Shown here piece after piece: positions 13,057 through 21,836 of a stretch of DNA of 64,000 bases. This DNA is from Novipirellula herctigrandis. GTDB taxonomy: Bacteria; Planctomycetota; Planctomycetia; Pirellulales; Pirellulaceae. The position numbers and the translations under genes were made by a program. The stretch spans positions 2,416,318 to 2,480,317 of the forward strand of contig SJPJ01000001.1 of the NCBI GenBank assembly GCA_007859835.1, in the 5' to 3' direction. Below the pieces are notes generated by a model. The model saw only the letters and a program-made list of their open reading frames with translations. It was not told where the DNA came from and made no database searches. How positions within the stretch are numbered: position 1 is the stretch's first letter; every line of letters starts with the position of its first letter.

Positions 13057-13613
13057 CGCAAGCCGAAGTGAAGATTCGCAAGGCGACGGGGCAGGATCGC
13101 GATTCGATTCTGGCGGTCCACATGAGTGCTTTTGGCGAGGCCGAGGGTCCGGTGATCGTCAAACTCGTCGATGAAATGCTCGATGATGCTTCCGGCGAGC
13201 CAATGCTATCGCTCATCGCTGAAACGGACGGCAAACTCGTCGGGCATCTTCTTTTTACTTCCGCGGACATCGAACCGGACCATGGCCAAGTTAGTGCAAG
13301 CATTCTCGCACCACTGGCAGTTGCGCAAAATCGACAACGTCAGGGGATTGGTGGGCGTTTGATCCAAACCGGGTTACGCCTGTTGGAGGAATCTGGCGTC
13401 GATCTCGTCTTCGTACTTGGCTATCCCGACTATTACTCTCGGTTCGGGTTCCGGCCCGCAGGTGTCCAGGGTCTCCAAGCAACCTACCCGATCCCACCTC
13501 AAAACGCAGACGCGTGGATGGTAACGGAGCTGAAGCCCGGAACGATCGAGAATTGCGACGGAACCGTCCGCTGTTCAAAAGCTTTAGACCATCCAAAATA
13601 CTGGGTTGAGTGA
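13053..13613 (+). CDS. GNAT N-acetyltransferase (YhbS-like)
   Basis: From the ATG at 13053 (186 residues), which overlaps the preceding stop. IRKATGQDRDSILAVHMSAF is the N-terminal GNAT strand-helix. LAPLAVAQNRQRQGIGGRLI carries the acetyl-CoA-binding motif (R/Q)xxGxG/A. VFVLGYPDYYSRFGFRPA is typical of the YhbS subgroup. The acceptor is not predictable. Confidence 0.88.
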   Translation: MTQAEVKIRKATGQDRDSILAVHMSAFGEAEGPVIVKLVDEMLDDASGEPMLSLIAETDGKLVGHLLFTSADIEPDHGQVSASILAPLAVAQNRQRQGIGGRLIQTGLRLLEESGVDLVFVLGYPDYYSRFGFRPAGVQGLQATYPIPPQNADAWMVTELKPGTIENCDGTVRCSKALDHPKYWVE

Positions 13614-13669
13614 GCCAGCATCCGGTTTGCTCCCAAGACATTAACTCGCAACTGGTTGAAGTGACACCC

Positions 13670-14728
13670 ATGTTCCGCCACATCCATCGAATCATTGTTG
13701 CATCGCTTGCGGCGTTCTCGTGTCTCGGGTGCAATTCGCAATCCATTGACCCGCCGGTTGGCACGATGTCAGATCGCAAGCTCGGTTTTGGCGTTACCGA
13801 GGGCAGTGTCGGTTACGAGCTCGCGTTTGCATCGGCGAAGAACTCTGGCATACAGTTCATCGAACTGCCTCAGCAATGGGACGAAGTCGAAATCGCGCCA
13901 GGGAAGTACGAGAGCGAGTTTGCCGTGATGGCGAACGAAGTCTACCCCGCACTCGATACCGCCATCGTCCTTTCACTGAACCCGATCGACACCAATGCCT
14001 TGAGAATCCCAGAGTACCTGCGGGACACGCAATGGAATTCGCCCGAACGGATCGACGCATTTTGCAAGTGGCTGGACTGGACTTTGGCTCAACTTCCCGA
14101 CGCAACCATTCAAGCGATCGCGGTCGGTAACGAAGTCGACGGCTGGTTCGCAAGTCACCCCGATCAACTTGCGGACTACACGACCTTCTTAAATGCTGTT
14201 GCCGACCACATTCGCACCAATCACCCCAACATTCCGATCGGTGTCAAAATTACGTTTGCGGGGCGGACTGGCGAACTCGCATCCGAATACGCAAAGCTTG
14301 AATCGTCAGCAGACGTTTGCATGTTGACCTATTACCCACTCGATGAGACGTTTCAAGTCCGACCACCATCTAGCATCGAGGCTGACTTCGTTACGATGAT
14401 TGAAGCCGCAGCGGGCAAGCCAGTTCATCTGCTCGAGGCCGGCTATCCAAGCGGTAGTACCTGCGGCAGTTCGCTGAACCAGCAGGCCGCATTTATCGAC
14501 GCGATGTTTGCCGCTTGGGACAAACATCTCGAAGCCGTTCCCGTAATCAACTTCGTCTGGACATGCGACCTGTCCGAGTACGAAGTAAGCGTGATGACGA
14601 AATACTATGGCGTCGAACTACCGGCGTTTGCCGAATATCTCGGGACGCTTGGTTTGCAAGCCAACGACGGAAAGAACAAGCCAGCCTGGAATCGCGTGAG
14701 AGAAAACGTGGCTGAGCGAGCAGATTGA
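13670..14728 (+). CDS. Lipoprotein with glycosidase-like TIM barrel
   Basis: I start at the ATG at 13670 because MFRHIHRIIVASLAAFSCLGC is a lipoprotein signal with the lipobox Cys at residue 21; the open frame extends 20 codons upstream without such a signal. The 352-residue protein then reads like a clan-A glycoside hydrolase. AIAVGNEVDGWF places an acid/base Glu after a beta strand and PVHLLEAGYPSG a candidate nucleophile Glu, with FVWTCDL near the end. It would act at the outer or inner membrane on an unknown polysaccharide. The exact GH family is not resolved. Confidence 0.7.
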   Translation: MFRHIHRIIVASLAAFSCLGCNSQSIDPPVGTMSDRKLGFGVTEGSVGYELAFASAKNSGIQFIELPQQWDEVEIAPGKYESEFAVMANEVYPALDTAIVLSLNPIDTNALRIPEYLRDTQWNSPERIDAFCKWLDWTLAQLPDATIQAIAVGNEVDGWFASHPDQLADYTTFLNAVADHIRTNHPNIPIGVKITFAGRTGELASEYAKLESSADVCMLTYYPLDETFQVRPPSSIEADFVTMIEAAAGKPVHLLEAGYPSGSTCGSSLNQQAAFIDAMFAAWDKHLEAVPVINFVWTCDLSEYEVSVMTKYYGVELPAFAEYLGTLGLQANDGKNKPAWNRVRENVAERAD

Positions 14729-15283
14729 TCAATCGAGATCGCGAATGACCTTGGCCGGATTGCCCGCAACGACGATGCCGGGCGGCACATCTTTCGTAAC
14801 CACGCTGCCGGCACCGATGACGCTGCAATCTCCGATCGTCACGCCAGGGCAGATGACCGCCTTGCCTCCGATCCAAACATCGTTGCCGATCGTGACGGGC
14901 TTACCGAACTCCTGTGTGCGACGCAGTTCGGCTTCAAGCGGATGTGTTGCCGTGTAGATGTGAACACCGGGGGCAATAAACACATGGTTCCCGATCCGGA
15001 CTTCACAAACGTCCAAGATGACGCAATCGAAATTGAAGTAAACCTTCTCACCAAGATAGATATTGGTCCCGTAATCGCAACGAAAGGGCGGTTCGAGCCA
15101 AACTGAATCACCACCGCAGCCGAACAATTCCTTCAAGATGCTGCGCCGCAGCTTTTCCTCGCGGGGAGCACTCGTGTTGATCGCATGGCAGCGTTCCCGC
15201 GCAATCATTCGAGCGTCAGCCAACTCCGGATCATTCGGATCATAGAGCTCGCCCGCCAGCATTTTCTCCCGTTCACTTGCCAT
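14729..15283 (-). CDS. Sugar O-acetyltransferase (maltose/galactoside type)
   Basis: A 184-residue hexapeptide-repeat acetyltransferase. The N-terminal MASEREKMLAGELYDPNDPE is the Mac domain that starts this family. The left-handed beta-helix follows (FRCDYGTNIYLGEKVYFNFD; VRIGNHVFIAPGVHIYTATH). The catalytic His lies in TATHPL, and the end reads IVVAGNPAKVIRDL. It transfers acetyl from acetyl-CoA to a sugar hydroxyl in the cytoplasm. It is followed closely by the DUF1801 gene on the same strand's upstream side. Confidence 0.92.
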   Translation of the reverse strand: MASEREKMLAGELYDPNDPELADARMIARERCHAINTSAPREEKLRRSILKELFGCGGDSVWLEPPFRCDYGTNIYLGEKVYFNFDCVILDVCEVRIGNHVFIAPGVHIYTATHPLEAELRRTQEFGKPVTIGNDVWIGGKAVICPGVTIGDCSVIGAGSVVTKDVPPGIVVAGNPAKVIRDLD

Positions 15284-15285
15284 GT

Positions 15286-15615
15286 CTATTTGGCCCCAAG
15301 CTTCGATGCTGCTTTCACGAATCGCTTGACCACTTTCGCATCGACATCATCCAGGATTTTGTACGTCAGGTGCCGACGGAACTTGCCGCCTCCTTCGAGC
15401 AGGCCATCGGGATCATCGAGGGACGTGCCCTGGGCGAACGATAGTTGCACGTGTGCCTTGTACGGAAACACGCCGCAAAACTGGCCTTCCTTCTCTTCTG
15501 GCTTCAGTGTGTAAAGCGTCCCGCCGTACTTCGCGACCTTGTTCGATTTCGGTACTGCCGCCATCACGAGCGAGTCGAGCAATTCAACGAGGTTCTGTTT
15601 TTCTGCGTCAGTCAT
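15286..15615 (-). CDS. DUF1801 domain protein
   Basis: A 109-residue protein of the YdhG/CyaY-like fold group. The typical features are KYGGTLYTLKPEEKEGQFCG, PYKAHVQLSFAQGTSLDDPD and a final helix KVVKRFVKAASKLG. It lies immediately upstream (2-bp gap) of the sugar acetyltransferase, so both may share a transcript. The function of the family is not established. Confidence 0.8.
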   Translation of the reverse strand: MTDAEKQNLVELLDSLVMAAVPKSNKVAKYGGTLYTLKPEEKEGQFCGVFPYKAHVQLSFAQGTSLDDPDGLLEGGGKFRRHLTYKILDDVDAKVVKRFVKAASKLGAK

Positions 15616-16045
15616 TTTGGAAGGATGAAGGTGGAGGGATGAAGGATGAATTAGGATTTGCGTTGCCGAGCGTTCTGGGCGCAGGTGACGAGGATCGCGG
15701 TGATTTCGTCCGCCTCCTGCATTAGCGGTTGAAGTCGATTCTCTTCTACGGTTCCCGACTGAACGAGCAATTCCATCCAGTAGACCGTTTCTTCGAGTTC
15801 CTGGAGACCGCCCTCGATCTTGCTGATGAACTCAGCGTCGGATCGGGCACGTGTGCCTTCTCGGTAGTGCGCTCCGACTGAAGTCCCGCTACGAAGAATC
15901 TGCTTGCCCATCACCTGGGCCTCCGTCGTCTTCGGCAACGACAAATACATGCGAATGATCCGCAATGCAAAATCGCGAGTTCGGCTCTTCAAGTCCTTGG
16001 GTTTTTCTTCATTCATCCCTCACCCTTCCTCCTTCAGCCTTGCAA
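15616..16045. mobile_element. IVP unit 5 (GGATGAAGG-type arms)
   Basis: The left arm (15618-15650) carries GGAAGGATGAAGGTGGAGGG and ATGAAGGATGAATT; the right arm (16010-16044) carries ATTCATCCCTCACCC and TTCCTCCTTCAGCC. They are imperfect inverted repeats with the same tandem-word texture as the tRNA-array units but a different word. Confidence 0.7.
15651..16016 (-). CDS. Four-helix-bundle IVP/S23 protein (copy 5, other subfamily)
   Basis: A 121-residue protein. GKQILRSGTSVGAHYREGTR followed by ARSDAEFISKIEGGLQELEE is the signature of a second branch of the 23S-rRNA-intervening-sequence protein family. It lacks the MRDHxKLRAFELADE opening of copies 1-4. It is not adjacent to a tRNA but is again enclosed by tandem-word inverted repeats, which shows that the gene-plus-palindrome arrangement is not limited to the tRNA array. 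Confidence 0.9.
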   Translation of the reverse strand: MNEEKPKDLKSRTRDFALRIIRMYLSLPKTTEAQVMGKQILRSGTSVGAHYREGTRARSDAEFISKIEGGLQELEETVYWMELLVQSGTVEENRLQPLMQEADEITAILVTCAQNARQRKS

Positions 16046-16187
16046 CACCTCTTCCACACGTCGCTCACGTGTTTCGACCATCTTTGCGTTATCGACTCGG
16101 TAACAAAAACAAATTTCTTAAACCTCAGTTATCTCGTCAAAAGTGTGTTGTTGTCTTTCGCTCGGCGAAAGGTTTGTTTCATTGGGC

Positions 16188-17204
16188 TTAGGCCGAAATG
16201 GCTTCTATGGCGGCCGCAGTATCCAATACGGATTCTGAAAACGGTCTTGGATTCCACTCGAACAACTCACGGGTTTCGGAATTGTCAGCCTGCACGTTCG
16301 TGCCAAGTAGCCCGACCATGCCTTTTGCCTCGGCATCAAAAAGCGACATGATTCGCAAAAGGAAGTTAGGTGCGACCCGGGCTTTCGGTCCTTTGTAACC
16401 CTTGCTCCTCAGAATCTCGGCAATTTTGACGATCCTGTTCGGCTTGGCAGCAGCACCGATGATTCGTTTTCCTGCGGCATTAGAATTGGTCAACGCTTGC
16501 ACATGCAGCTGGGCAAGATCACGAACATCGACCATCGGCATGGACACATCCCCCACCATCGGCATTTTTCCACGCAACATCTTGTCGATCATCGTCATCG
16601 ACTGGCCACTAATGTCGGTGCCAATAGGTGGGCCAAAGACAGCCCCGGGATTGACGCTCACCATTTCCATCACCGAATCAGCAGACTGCTTCGCGACAAA
16701 GTCCCACGCCGCTTTTTCTGCCAACGTCTTGCTTTTGGTGTAGGTGCTGATTTGCTTTGAATCAGTATCCGTCCAATCCTGCGGGCCAAAGGTTCCGGTT
16801 TTCATGCTGCCCATCATCGCCAGAGCAGAACTGGTCAGCACCACTCGTTTGACCCCAGATTTCTTGGCTGCGCGCAAGGCGCGCAGAGTACCGTCAACTG
16901 CTGGGGCAATGACTTCGTCTTCGGATTTTGGATCTGCAATGACGTAGGGTGATGCCACGTGCATCACGTAGTCACATCCTTTTGTCGCTTCGTCCCAACC
17001 TTTGTCAGACGTCAGGTTGAGTTCGACAGTGGTCAGATTTGTCGTATCGACGGATGCCGCAGCCAGTGTTTCGTGAACCTTTTTTCCCTTGGCGGTGTTT
17101 CGCACTGACCCTCGCACCTCGAAGCCGTTGTTCAACAACTTCTTTGCACAATGAAGTCCGATGTAACCGGAAATGCCTGTCAGCAGTACTGTTTCTTTAC
17201 TCAT
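16188..17204 (-). CDS. Extended SDR reductase (dihydroflavonol reductase-like)
   Basis: A 338-residue NAD(P)-dependent enzyme. VLLTGISGYIGLHCAKKLLN is the N-terminal dinucleotide-binding TGxxGxxG motif. The catalytic segment has Ser in VVLTSSALAMM and YTKSKTLAEKAAW with the Tyr-x3-Lys pair. NPGAVFGPPIGTDISGQSM fits aldehyde/dihydroflavonol/cinnamoyl reductases. It follows the haloalkane dehalogenase by 66 bp on the same strand and could reduce an aldehyde or ketone made downstream of dehalogenation; that link is inferred. Confidence 0.88.
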   Translation of the reverse strand: MSKETVLLTGISGYIGLHCAKKLLNNGFEVRGSVRNTAKGKKVHETLAAASVDTTNLTTVELNLTSDKGWDEATKGCDYVMHVASPYVIADPKSEDEVIAPAVDGTLRALRAAKKSGVKRVVLTSSALAMMGSMKTGTFGPQDWTDTDSKQISTYTKSKTLAEKAAWDFVAKQSADSVMEMVSVNPGAVFGPPIGTDISGQSMTMIDKMLRGKMPMVGDVSMPMVDVRDLAQLHVQALTNSNAAGKRIIGAAAKPNRIVKIAEILRSKGYKGPKARVAPNFLLRIMSLFDAEAKGMVGLLGTNVQADNSETRELFEWNPRPFSESVLDTAAAIEAISA

Positions 17205-17270
17205 ATTTACACTTATCTTTCGATTTGAAGGTTGCTTGTTTGTTCTTGCGTATTGAAAACACGAATTGGA

Positions 17271-18224
17271 CTAAAGCTTTGCGTGCCAGTCGCGAATCGC
17301 TCGTCCGACCTCGTCGGGAGAGTCTTCCTGGAGAAAATGCAGACCCGGCACCGTGGTCTCCGCCAGATTGGGCCATGTTCTGACGAAGTCCCTTGCCGCA
17401 CCGGTAATTAACACGCCCGGTTCGGCGTTGATCCAGAGCTTTGGAATTTGCGACTCGGTCATCCACTTGCTGTAGGCGGAAACGATTTCAAACACGTCAG
17501 CAGGTTCGCCGTCAATCGGAATCTGTCGAGGCCAAGTCAGCGTTGGACGGCGGTCTTCGCCTTCGTTGGAAAATGGTCGGCGGTACTCGTTCATTTCTTC
17601 GTCGCGCAACTTCCGGAGAATCGAGCCGGGAAGTATCTGTTCGACAAAGACGTTTTGTTGAAGAATCATCTCTTCGCCAGCCGGAGACCGCATTCCCTTA
17701 AAAACGTCGAGAACAGCTTCGTCGAAATGGTCCCACGACAAAGGAGCCACGATGGCTTCCATGAATGCGATACCTTTGACTGCGTCTTGGTGGGTTTGTG
17801 CCCAATGAAAACCGAGTCCAGAACCCCAGTCGTGAATCACCAACGTGACATTTTCGGTCACGCCCAGTTCTTCCAACAAGGCAAACAGGTATTTGCGCTG
17901 CTCGACATACGTGTAGCTGTCGGGGCCGCTGTCGTTTAATTTGTCGGAGTCTCCCATGCCGATCAGATCAGGCGCGATCAAGCGGCCTTTGCCTTCCATA
18001 TGCGGCATGACATTTCGCCAGAGGTAAGACGAAGTCGGGTTTCCGTGCAAGAACACGATTGGGTCGCCTTCCCCCTGTTCGATGTAAGCCATCTGCTTGC
18101 CATGGATGGTCTTGAACTTCTTTTGGTTGCGAAAACCGCTGGGCACAATGTTGTCTCCTGTCAGTGGAATTGGTTTGAACGAAATCATGGGAAGTTTGGC
18201 GAGCGGCTGATAATTCTTTACCAT
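17271..18224 (-). CDS. Haloalkane dehalogenase, subfamily II-like
   Basis: A 317-residue alpha/beta hydrolase that splits a carbon-halogen bond to alcohol and halide. All key residues are visible: [12 protein letters not shown] with halide-binding Asn near 62, HDWGSG with nucleophile Asp near 132 and halide-binding Trp next to it, MEAIVAP with acid Glu near 156, and GLHFLQED with the base His near 296. Glu in this place is typical of the DhaA/LinB group (HLD-II). An internal Met near residue 13 is an alternative start. It sits in a minus-strand cluster with a TetR regulator, a membrane protein and a reductase. Confidence 0.9.
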   Translation of the reverse strand: MVKNYQPLAKLPMISFKPIPLTGDNIVPSGFRNQKKFKTIHGKQMAYIEQGEGDPIVFLHGNPTSSYLWRNVMPHMEGKGRLIAPDLIGMGDSDKLNDSGPDSYTYVEQRKYLFALLEELGVTENVTLVIHDWGSGLGFHWAQTHQDAVKGIAFMEAIVAPLSWDHFDEAVLDVFKGMRSPAGEEMILQQNVFVEQILPGSILRKLRDEEMNEYRRPFSNEGEDRRPTLTWPRQIPIDGEPADVFEIVSAYSKWMTESQIPKLWINAEPGVLITGAARDFVRTWPNLAETTVPGLHFLQEDSPDEVGRAIRDWHAKL

Positions 18225-18278
18225 CCCAGTTACGGACCGATCGATCCATAAATAGGCAAATAAAAACGCTGTCCGTCA

Positions 18279-18734
18279 TCAAGCATTGGGTATTGCGACT
18301 TTTGAAAACAGCTTTGAAGCAATCCATGCCCCAATCAGCAATTCAATCCATGCCAATGGAAATAGCACAAATGCAGTGCTCCATTCGCCAAGTCCGGAGT
18401 TGACTGCTGCGATCCAAAAAATGCCAATCGTAGCCAATGCTGTCGTTGTTCCAGAGATAAGGATTGACTTTGTTTTGTCGCCAAACACTTCTAAGCAAAG
18501 CCAAAGGATAAACACTAGTACGGCAGTGAGAATTGTGTCCCACAGCCCCCAGATGATTGCGTGACTGATTTGCATTTGGTCAGCCCCGACAATTTGTAGC
18601 TTGCCTTCAAAAAAGGCTGCCATGCGCGGAAACGCGACAAAAAAGGCTCTTGCTACTTCGCCAACATGTATCCAAATACTTGTAATCAATGTGACAATCA
18701 CAAATTGCTTAAGGCTAAACGTTTTGTTTCCCAT
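18279..18734 (-). CDS. Small integral membrane protein, four TM helices
   Basis: From the ATG at 18734 (MGNKTFSLKQFVIVTLITSIW) the protein has 151 residues and about four hydrophobic helices, including TAVLVFILWLCLEVFG and STAFVLFPLAWIELLIGAWI. The start lies 11 bp past the stop of the TetR gene, so both are probably co-transcribed and the protein may be a target of that regulator. The family is not recognised. Confidence 0.7.
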   Translation of the reverse strand: MGNKTFSLKQFVIVTLITSIWIHVGEVARAFFVAFPRMAAFFEGKLQIVGADQMQISHAIIWGLWDTILTAVLVFILWLCLEVFGDKTKSILISGTTTALATIGIFWIAAVNSGLGEWSTAFVLFPLAWIELLIGAWIASKLFSKVAIPNA

Positions 18735-18744
18735 AGTTCTTTCC

Positions 18745-19326
18745 TTACAGTTTCGATAAAGCGATTTTGACGATGTCGTTGAGTGCTGCCTTGCTCGATC
18801 CATTTTTCCCCATCACGACCATGCCGTGGATGGTGGAGTTCAGGAATCGGGCAACCGCTCTGGTGTCCGTATCGCCTGAAATTTCACCCGCTTCAACCGC
18901 CTGATCGAGTGCGCCTTGAAACGCTTTGAGCACACGTTTGTTCGTCGAACGTACCAGTTCAGCGACTTCTTCATCGTGAGGCGACAACTCGACCATTGAG
19001 TTGGTAAGAAGACAGCCGCAATTGTCGCCACTCTTTGCGAATGAAACGATTGACTGCACTAGCTTTTGAATATTGCCAATGGGTGATCCCGGTTGCTGCA
19101 AAGTCGTAGTGAATTGCTGAACCGTCCAATTGCCGTAGTTCTTTACCGCAGCGACAAATAACGAGTGTTTATCGCCAAAAGCGTTGTAAAGGCTCTGTCG
19201 TCCGATACCCATTTCTTTCGTCAAGTCAGCCAAGCCTGTCGCTTCATAACCCTTGCGCCAGAACAGGCCCATGGCCTTTTCCAGTGCTTCTTCGCGGTCA
19301 AATTCGGTTGGTCGTCCTGTCTTCAT
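18745..19326 (-). CDS. TetR/AcrR family transcriptional regulator
   Basis: From the ATG at 19326 (MKTGRPTEFDREEALEKAMG) the protein has 193 residues. The N-terminal helix-turn-helix is clear: LFWRKGYEATGLADLTKEMG then IGRQSLYNAFGDKHSLFVAA. The C-terminal ligand domain has a Cys pair in SGDNCGCLLTNSMVEL. It heads the minus-strand cluster with the membrane protein, haloalkane dehalogenase and reductase, and is the likely local repressor. The operator was not located. Confidence 0.88.
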   Translation of the reverse strand: MKTGRPTEFDREEALEKAMGLFWRKGYEATGLADLTKEMGIGRQSLYNAFGDKHSLFVAAVKNYGNWTVQQFTTTLQQPGSPIGNIQKLVQSIVSFAKSGDNCGCLLTNSMVELSPHDEEVAELVRSTNKRVLKAFQGALDQAVEAGEISGDTDTRAVARFLNSTIHGMVVMGKNGSSKAALNDIVKIALSKL

Positions 19327-19492
19327 GAGCGTATTATCGCACATATAGACCAACCGGTCAACAAGTGCTTGCGATTTTGTTATATAGTCCATCAGTCGCC
19401 TTTTTCGACTGATTTCGGCACCTGTGGCCTACTGATTTTGAACAACCTTCGTTCCCGCACGATCGCTTCGGTTTGCTCGACGAGCGGTCGGT

Positions 19493-20218
19493 TCACTGGT
19501 TCATCCATTTCGTTCGGTCTTCCCTCGACAACTTTTCAATGGAGTAACGAAGCATCGTTCGCGGCATCGCCTTAGCATGCTCCTTCAAGAACTTTTCTAA
19601 CTGCTGCTGGTCGCGCTTGCCCATTTCGCGGAGCATCCATCCGATCGCCTTGTTCATCAGATCATGCCCGTCGTCCATCAAACGCTCGGCAAGCTCGATG
19701 ATCTCCTCGAACTCATCGTTCTTGATGAGCGTCAAAGTGGCCAATACTGCCACACGTCGCTCCCACAATACATCGCTGGCGGCAAGCCGATCGAGCACAC
19801 CACGTTCATCAAAATGCTCCACCAACCAAGCCCCAAGGATTTTTGGAGCCGTCGAATCAACGAGGTCCCAATTGTTCACCGCTTCAAGGTATGCCAAGTA
19901 GAACTCGACGATCTCGCGGCATTCAAAGTCGCGATGAGGATTCTTCGGTTTAGCGGCGGCCTCATACTGAGTGACCAGTATCAGCAATCCGGTCATTCGG
20001 CACTCATGCCAAGGCGAAGCGAATAGCTTCAGCAATTCGTCACGCGACAAATCACCAAACTGGCGAACTGTTTTTCGCTGGTCCGGCATGGCGCAACCAA
20101 GGAACCGATCGCCTTCGCCATACCCACCAGGCACGGCTTTGACATACATCGGCATCTTTGCTGCTCTCTCTTCGCAAGCCACTTCACGAAGGGCTGACAG
20201 AACCTGCTTCGCCGTCAT
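19493..20218 (-). CDS. DNA alkylation repair protein (AlkD-like, HEAT fold)
   Basis: A 241-residue all-helical protein from the ATG at 20218. KMPMYVKAVPGGYGEGDRFLGC is near the start, followed by YLAYLEAVNNWDLVDSTAPK and MNKAIGWMLREMGKRDQQQL, all hallmarks of the AlkD/COG4912 family. WDLVD contains the Asp and aromatic residues used in base excision by AlkD. It would remove alkylated bases from DNA. A second, less similar AlkD-type protein is encoded at 29457. Confidence 0.87.
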   Translation of the reverse strand: MTAKQVLSALREVACEERAAKMPMYVKAVPGGYGEGDRFLGCAMPDQRKTVRQFGDLSRDELLKLFASPWHECRMTGLLILVTQYEAAAKPKNPHRDFECREIVEFYLAYLEAVNNWDLVDSTAPKILGAWLVEHFDERGVLDRLAASDVLWERRVAVLATLTLIKNDEFEEIIELAERLMDDGHDLMNKAIGWMLREMGKRDQQQLEKFLKEHAKAMPRTMLRYSIEKLSREDRTKWMNQ

Positions 20219-20219
20219 C

Positions 20220-20435
20220 TTAATGACGCCGAGTGCCTGCATGCTTCAGGCCTTTGGCGATGAAGTCGAATGCTTCAACGGGTTTGTAGTCTTCGAGCAC
20301 GTCGAAGAAGCAGGCGAGGACTCGCTTGGTTTCAGCCACGTTGATCTTGACGCCTTTTGTGTCAGCTTTTCGCGATACTTGATTGTAGATGTCGCTAAGG
20401 GTCAGCTGTGGCTTCTTCGTTGTCTTTTTAGCCAT
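20220..20435 (-). CDS. Small conserved-looking protein, 71 residues
   Basis: From the ATG at 20435: MAKKTTKKPQLTLSDIYNQV, then VAETKRVLACFFDVLEDYKP. It is a lysine-rich N-terminal tail with two predicted helices, reminiscent of small nucleoid-type or assembly proteins, but I do not recognise the family. It ends 1 bp before the AlkD-like gene starts, so the two are probably one transcript. Confidence 0.65.
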   Translation of the reverse strand: MAKKTTKKPQLTLSDIYNQVSRKADTKGVKINVAETKRVLACFFDVLEDYKPVEAFDFIAKGLKHAGTRRH

Positions 20436-20628
20436 GGGGTAATCTCCGCTTTCGTCCTTTGAGTGTTGCGAACCACGTACAATCTTTAGTTGTACATCTG
20501 GCGGGCCCCCGGCGAAAGACAGCAAGTGCGAGTGGACGTTTGATTGACAGCGCTACTGGAGTGAAAGAGAATTACGTTGGCCGAATCATCTTCCGTTTCG
20601 CCCAGAAACAAAAAGTCCACATCGTCTC

Positions 20629-21207
20629 ATGCTCTGGCCCATTGTCGTTCCGTTTAAGATTGCGTTCTGGTCGCTTACCGGTTTCGTTGCAATTGTTACG
20701 CTCACTGCGGTAGTCTTCAAATGGCGTGTTGGCAAGGCATTCTTGATCGCATTCGTGTTGGCGGTAGTCGCCTTTGTTCCACTGTGTTCAGGAATCATGT
20801 CGATCATGGATGCCAAGCGTTTTGGCGTATTTTCCTATGACACGTATGCAGAAGTGAAAGATTTTCGGATCGAGCGTTATTTGCCAACCACTGCGAGAGA
20901 TATCACGCTCGACAAATTTGCCATGGGCCATCGAGCGAAATACACGATCACGGAGACGGAACTGAGGGACTACCTCGATCAATTGTGGCTAGAGGCAGAT
21001 GGGCCATTCGCGATCCCTCGCGAAGAACTGGATGATGATGACGCAGCGACTTACGATGAGTTCGATTATCGGTTTGAAGGGCTGAATTGGCCGCCACTTG
21101 AGAAAGCTTTTGAGTTCCACAGTCCAGTACAGAGCGACGGCGGGGGAGCAAACTACTTTTTCGACCCGACATCAAACACCGTTTATCAACACGCTGGCTA
21201 CTGGTAG
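20629..21207 (+). CDS. Membrane-anchored protein, 192 residues
   Basis: Two N-terminal hydrophobic helices (SLTGFVAIVTLTAVVF; FLIAFVLAVVAFVPLCSGIM) are followed by an acidic soluble domain of about 130 residues with REELDDDDAATYDEFDY and a C-terminal NYFFDPTSNTVYQHAGYW. The topology suggests an anchored periplasmic or cytosolic domain. No family recognised. Confidence 0.6.
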   Translation: MLWPIVVPFKIAFWSLTGFVAIVTLTAVVFKWRVGKAFLIAFVLAVVAFVPLCSGIMSIMDAKRFGVFSYDTYAEVKDFRIERYLPTTARDITLDKFAMGHRAKYTITETELRDYLDQLWLEADGPFAIPREELDDDDAATYDEFDYRFEGLNWPPLEKAFEFHSPVQSDGGGANYFFDPTSNTVYQHAGYW

Positions 21208-21260
21208 TGTCCATGTTCGCAATCGCTCCCCGCCCAATCTTGGTTTCCCGCGTACCCGCC

Positions 21261-21683
21261 ATGAACTTCGTCTCGACGATATGTGTACTACTTGCAACGG
21301 TTTCATTGGGGTGTCACTCACGTTGGGCGGGTTCTTCGTCCTCTTCGATCGAGCATGCAAAACAGCGAGGCGTCTTTGTTACGAAGTATTCCATTCCCGC
21401 CGATTGCGACCTAGGCCGGTACCAACCGATCGAGGCGTGGGTTGAAGATAAAAATATATTCGTGGTCAGATTGCACGGCCCGCATCACATGCTCGGAGAG
21501 CCAGTTGTTTTACAAAGCTCTACCGAAGTGCTCCTTTTTTCGACCTGGTCAACGCGGAACGGTCCTCCCTATATGCTGTGGGTGGTTCTGGGGCCGCTGC
21601 CGAGCGTCTTACAGCTTAACTGCGGTTCCGATAGTGTCGAACTCCGTCGCATTCCTAATCCCGAGGAAGCTCCGCCTGTTTGA
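21261..21683 (+). CDS. Small lipoprotein
   Basis: From the ATG at 21261: MNFVSTICVLLATVSLGCHS is a short lipoprotein signal with the lipobox Cys at residue 18, followed by a Ser-rich linker and about 110 beta-rich residues (AWVEDKNIFVVRLHGPHHML). It lies 53 bp downstream of the membrane protein on the same strand. Function unknown. Confidence 0.65.
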   Translation: MNFVSTICVLLATVSLGCHSRWAGSSSSSIEHAKQRGVFVTKYSIPADCDLGRYQPIEAWVEDKNIFVVRLHGPHHMLGEPVVLQSSTEVLLFSTWSTRNGPPYMLWVVLGPLPSVLQLNCGSDSVELRRIPNPEEAPPV

Positions 21684-21836
21684 GAACGCAGTCTGAAATA
21701 GGATCACTTACTATTCGCGAAGATGATATCCGTGCCGTAGAGGCTTTGATTTTGAGAATTCACAAACTGTCAAAACGGTTTCGCCCAATCCATTCGGCCA
21801 AGCCTATGAAGATTCGTGCTTTGATCCAACATTTCT

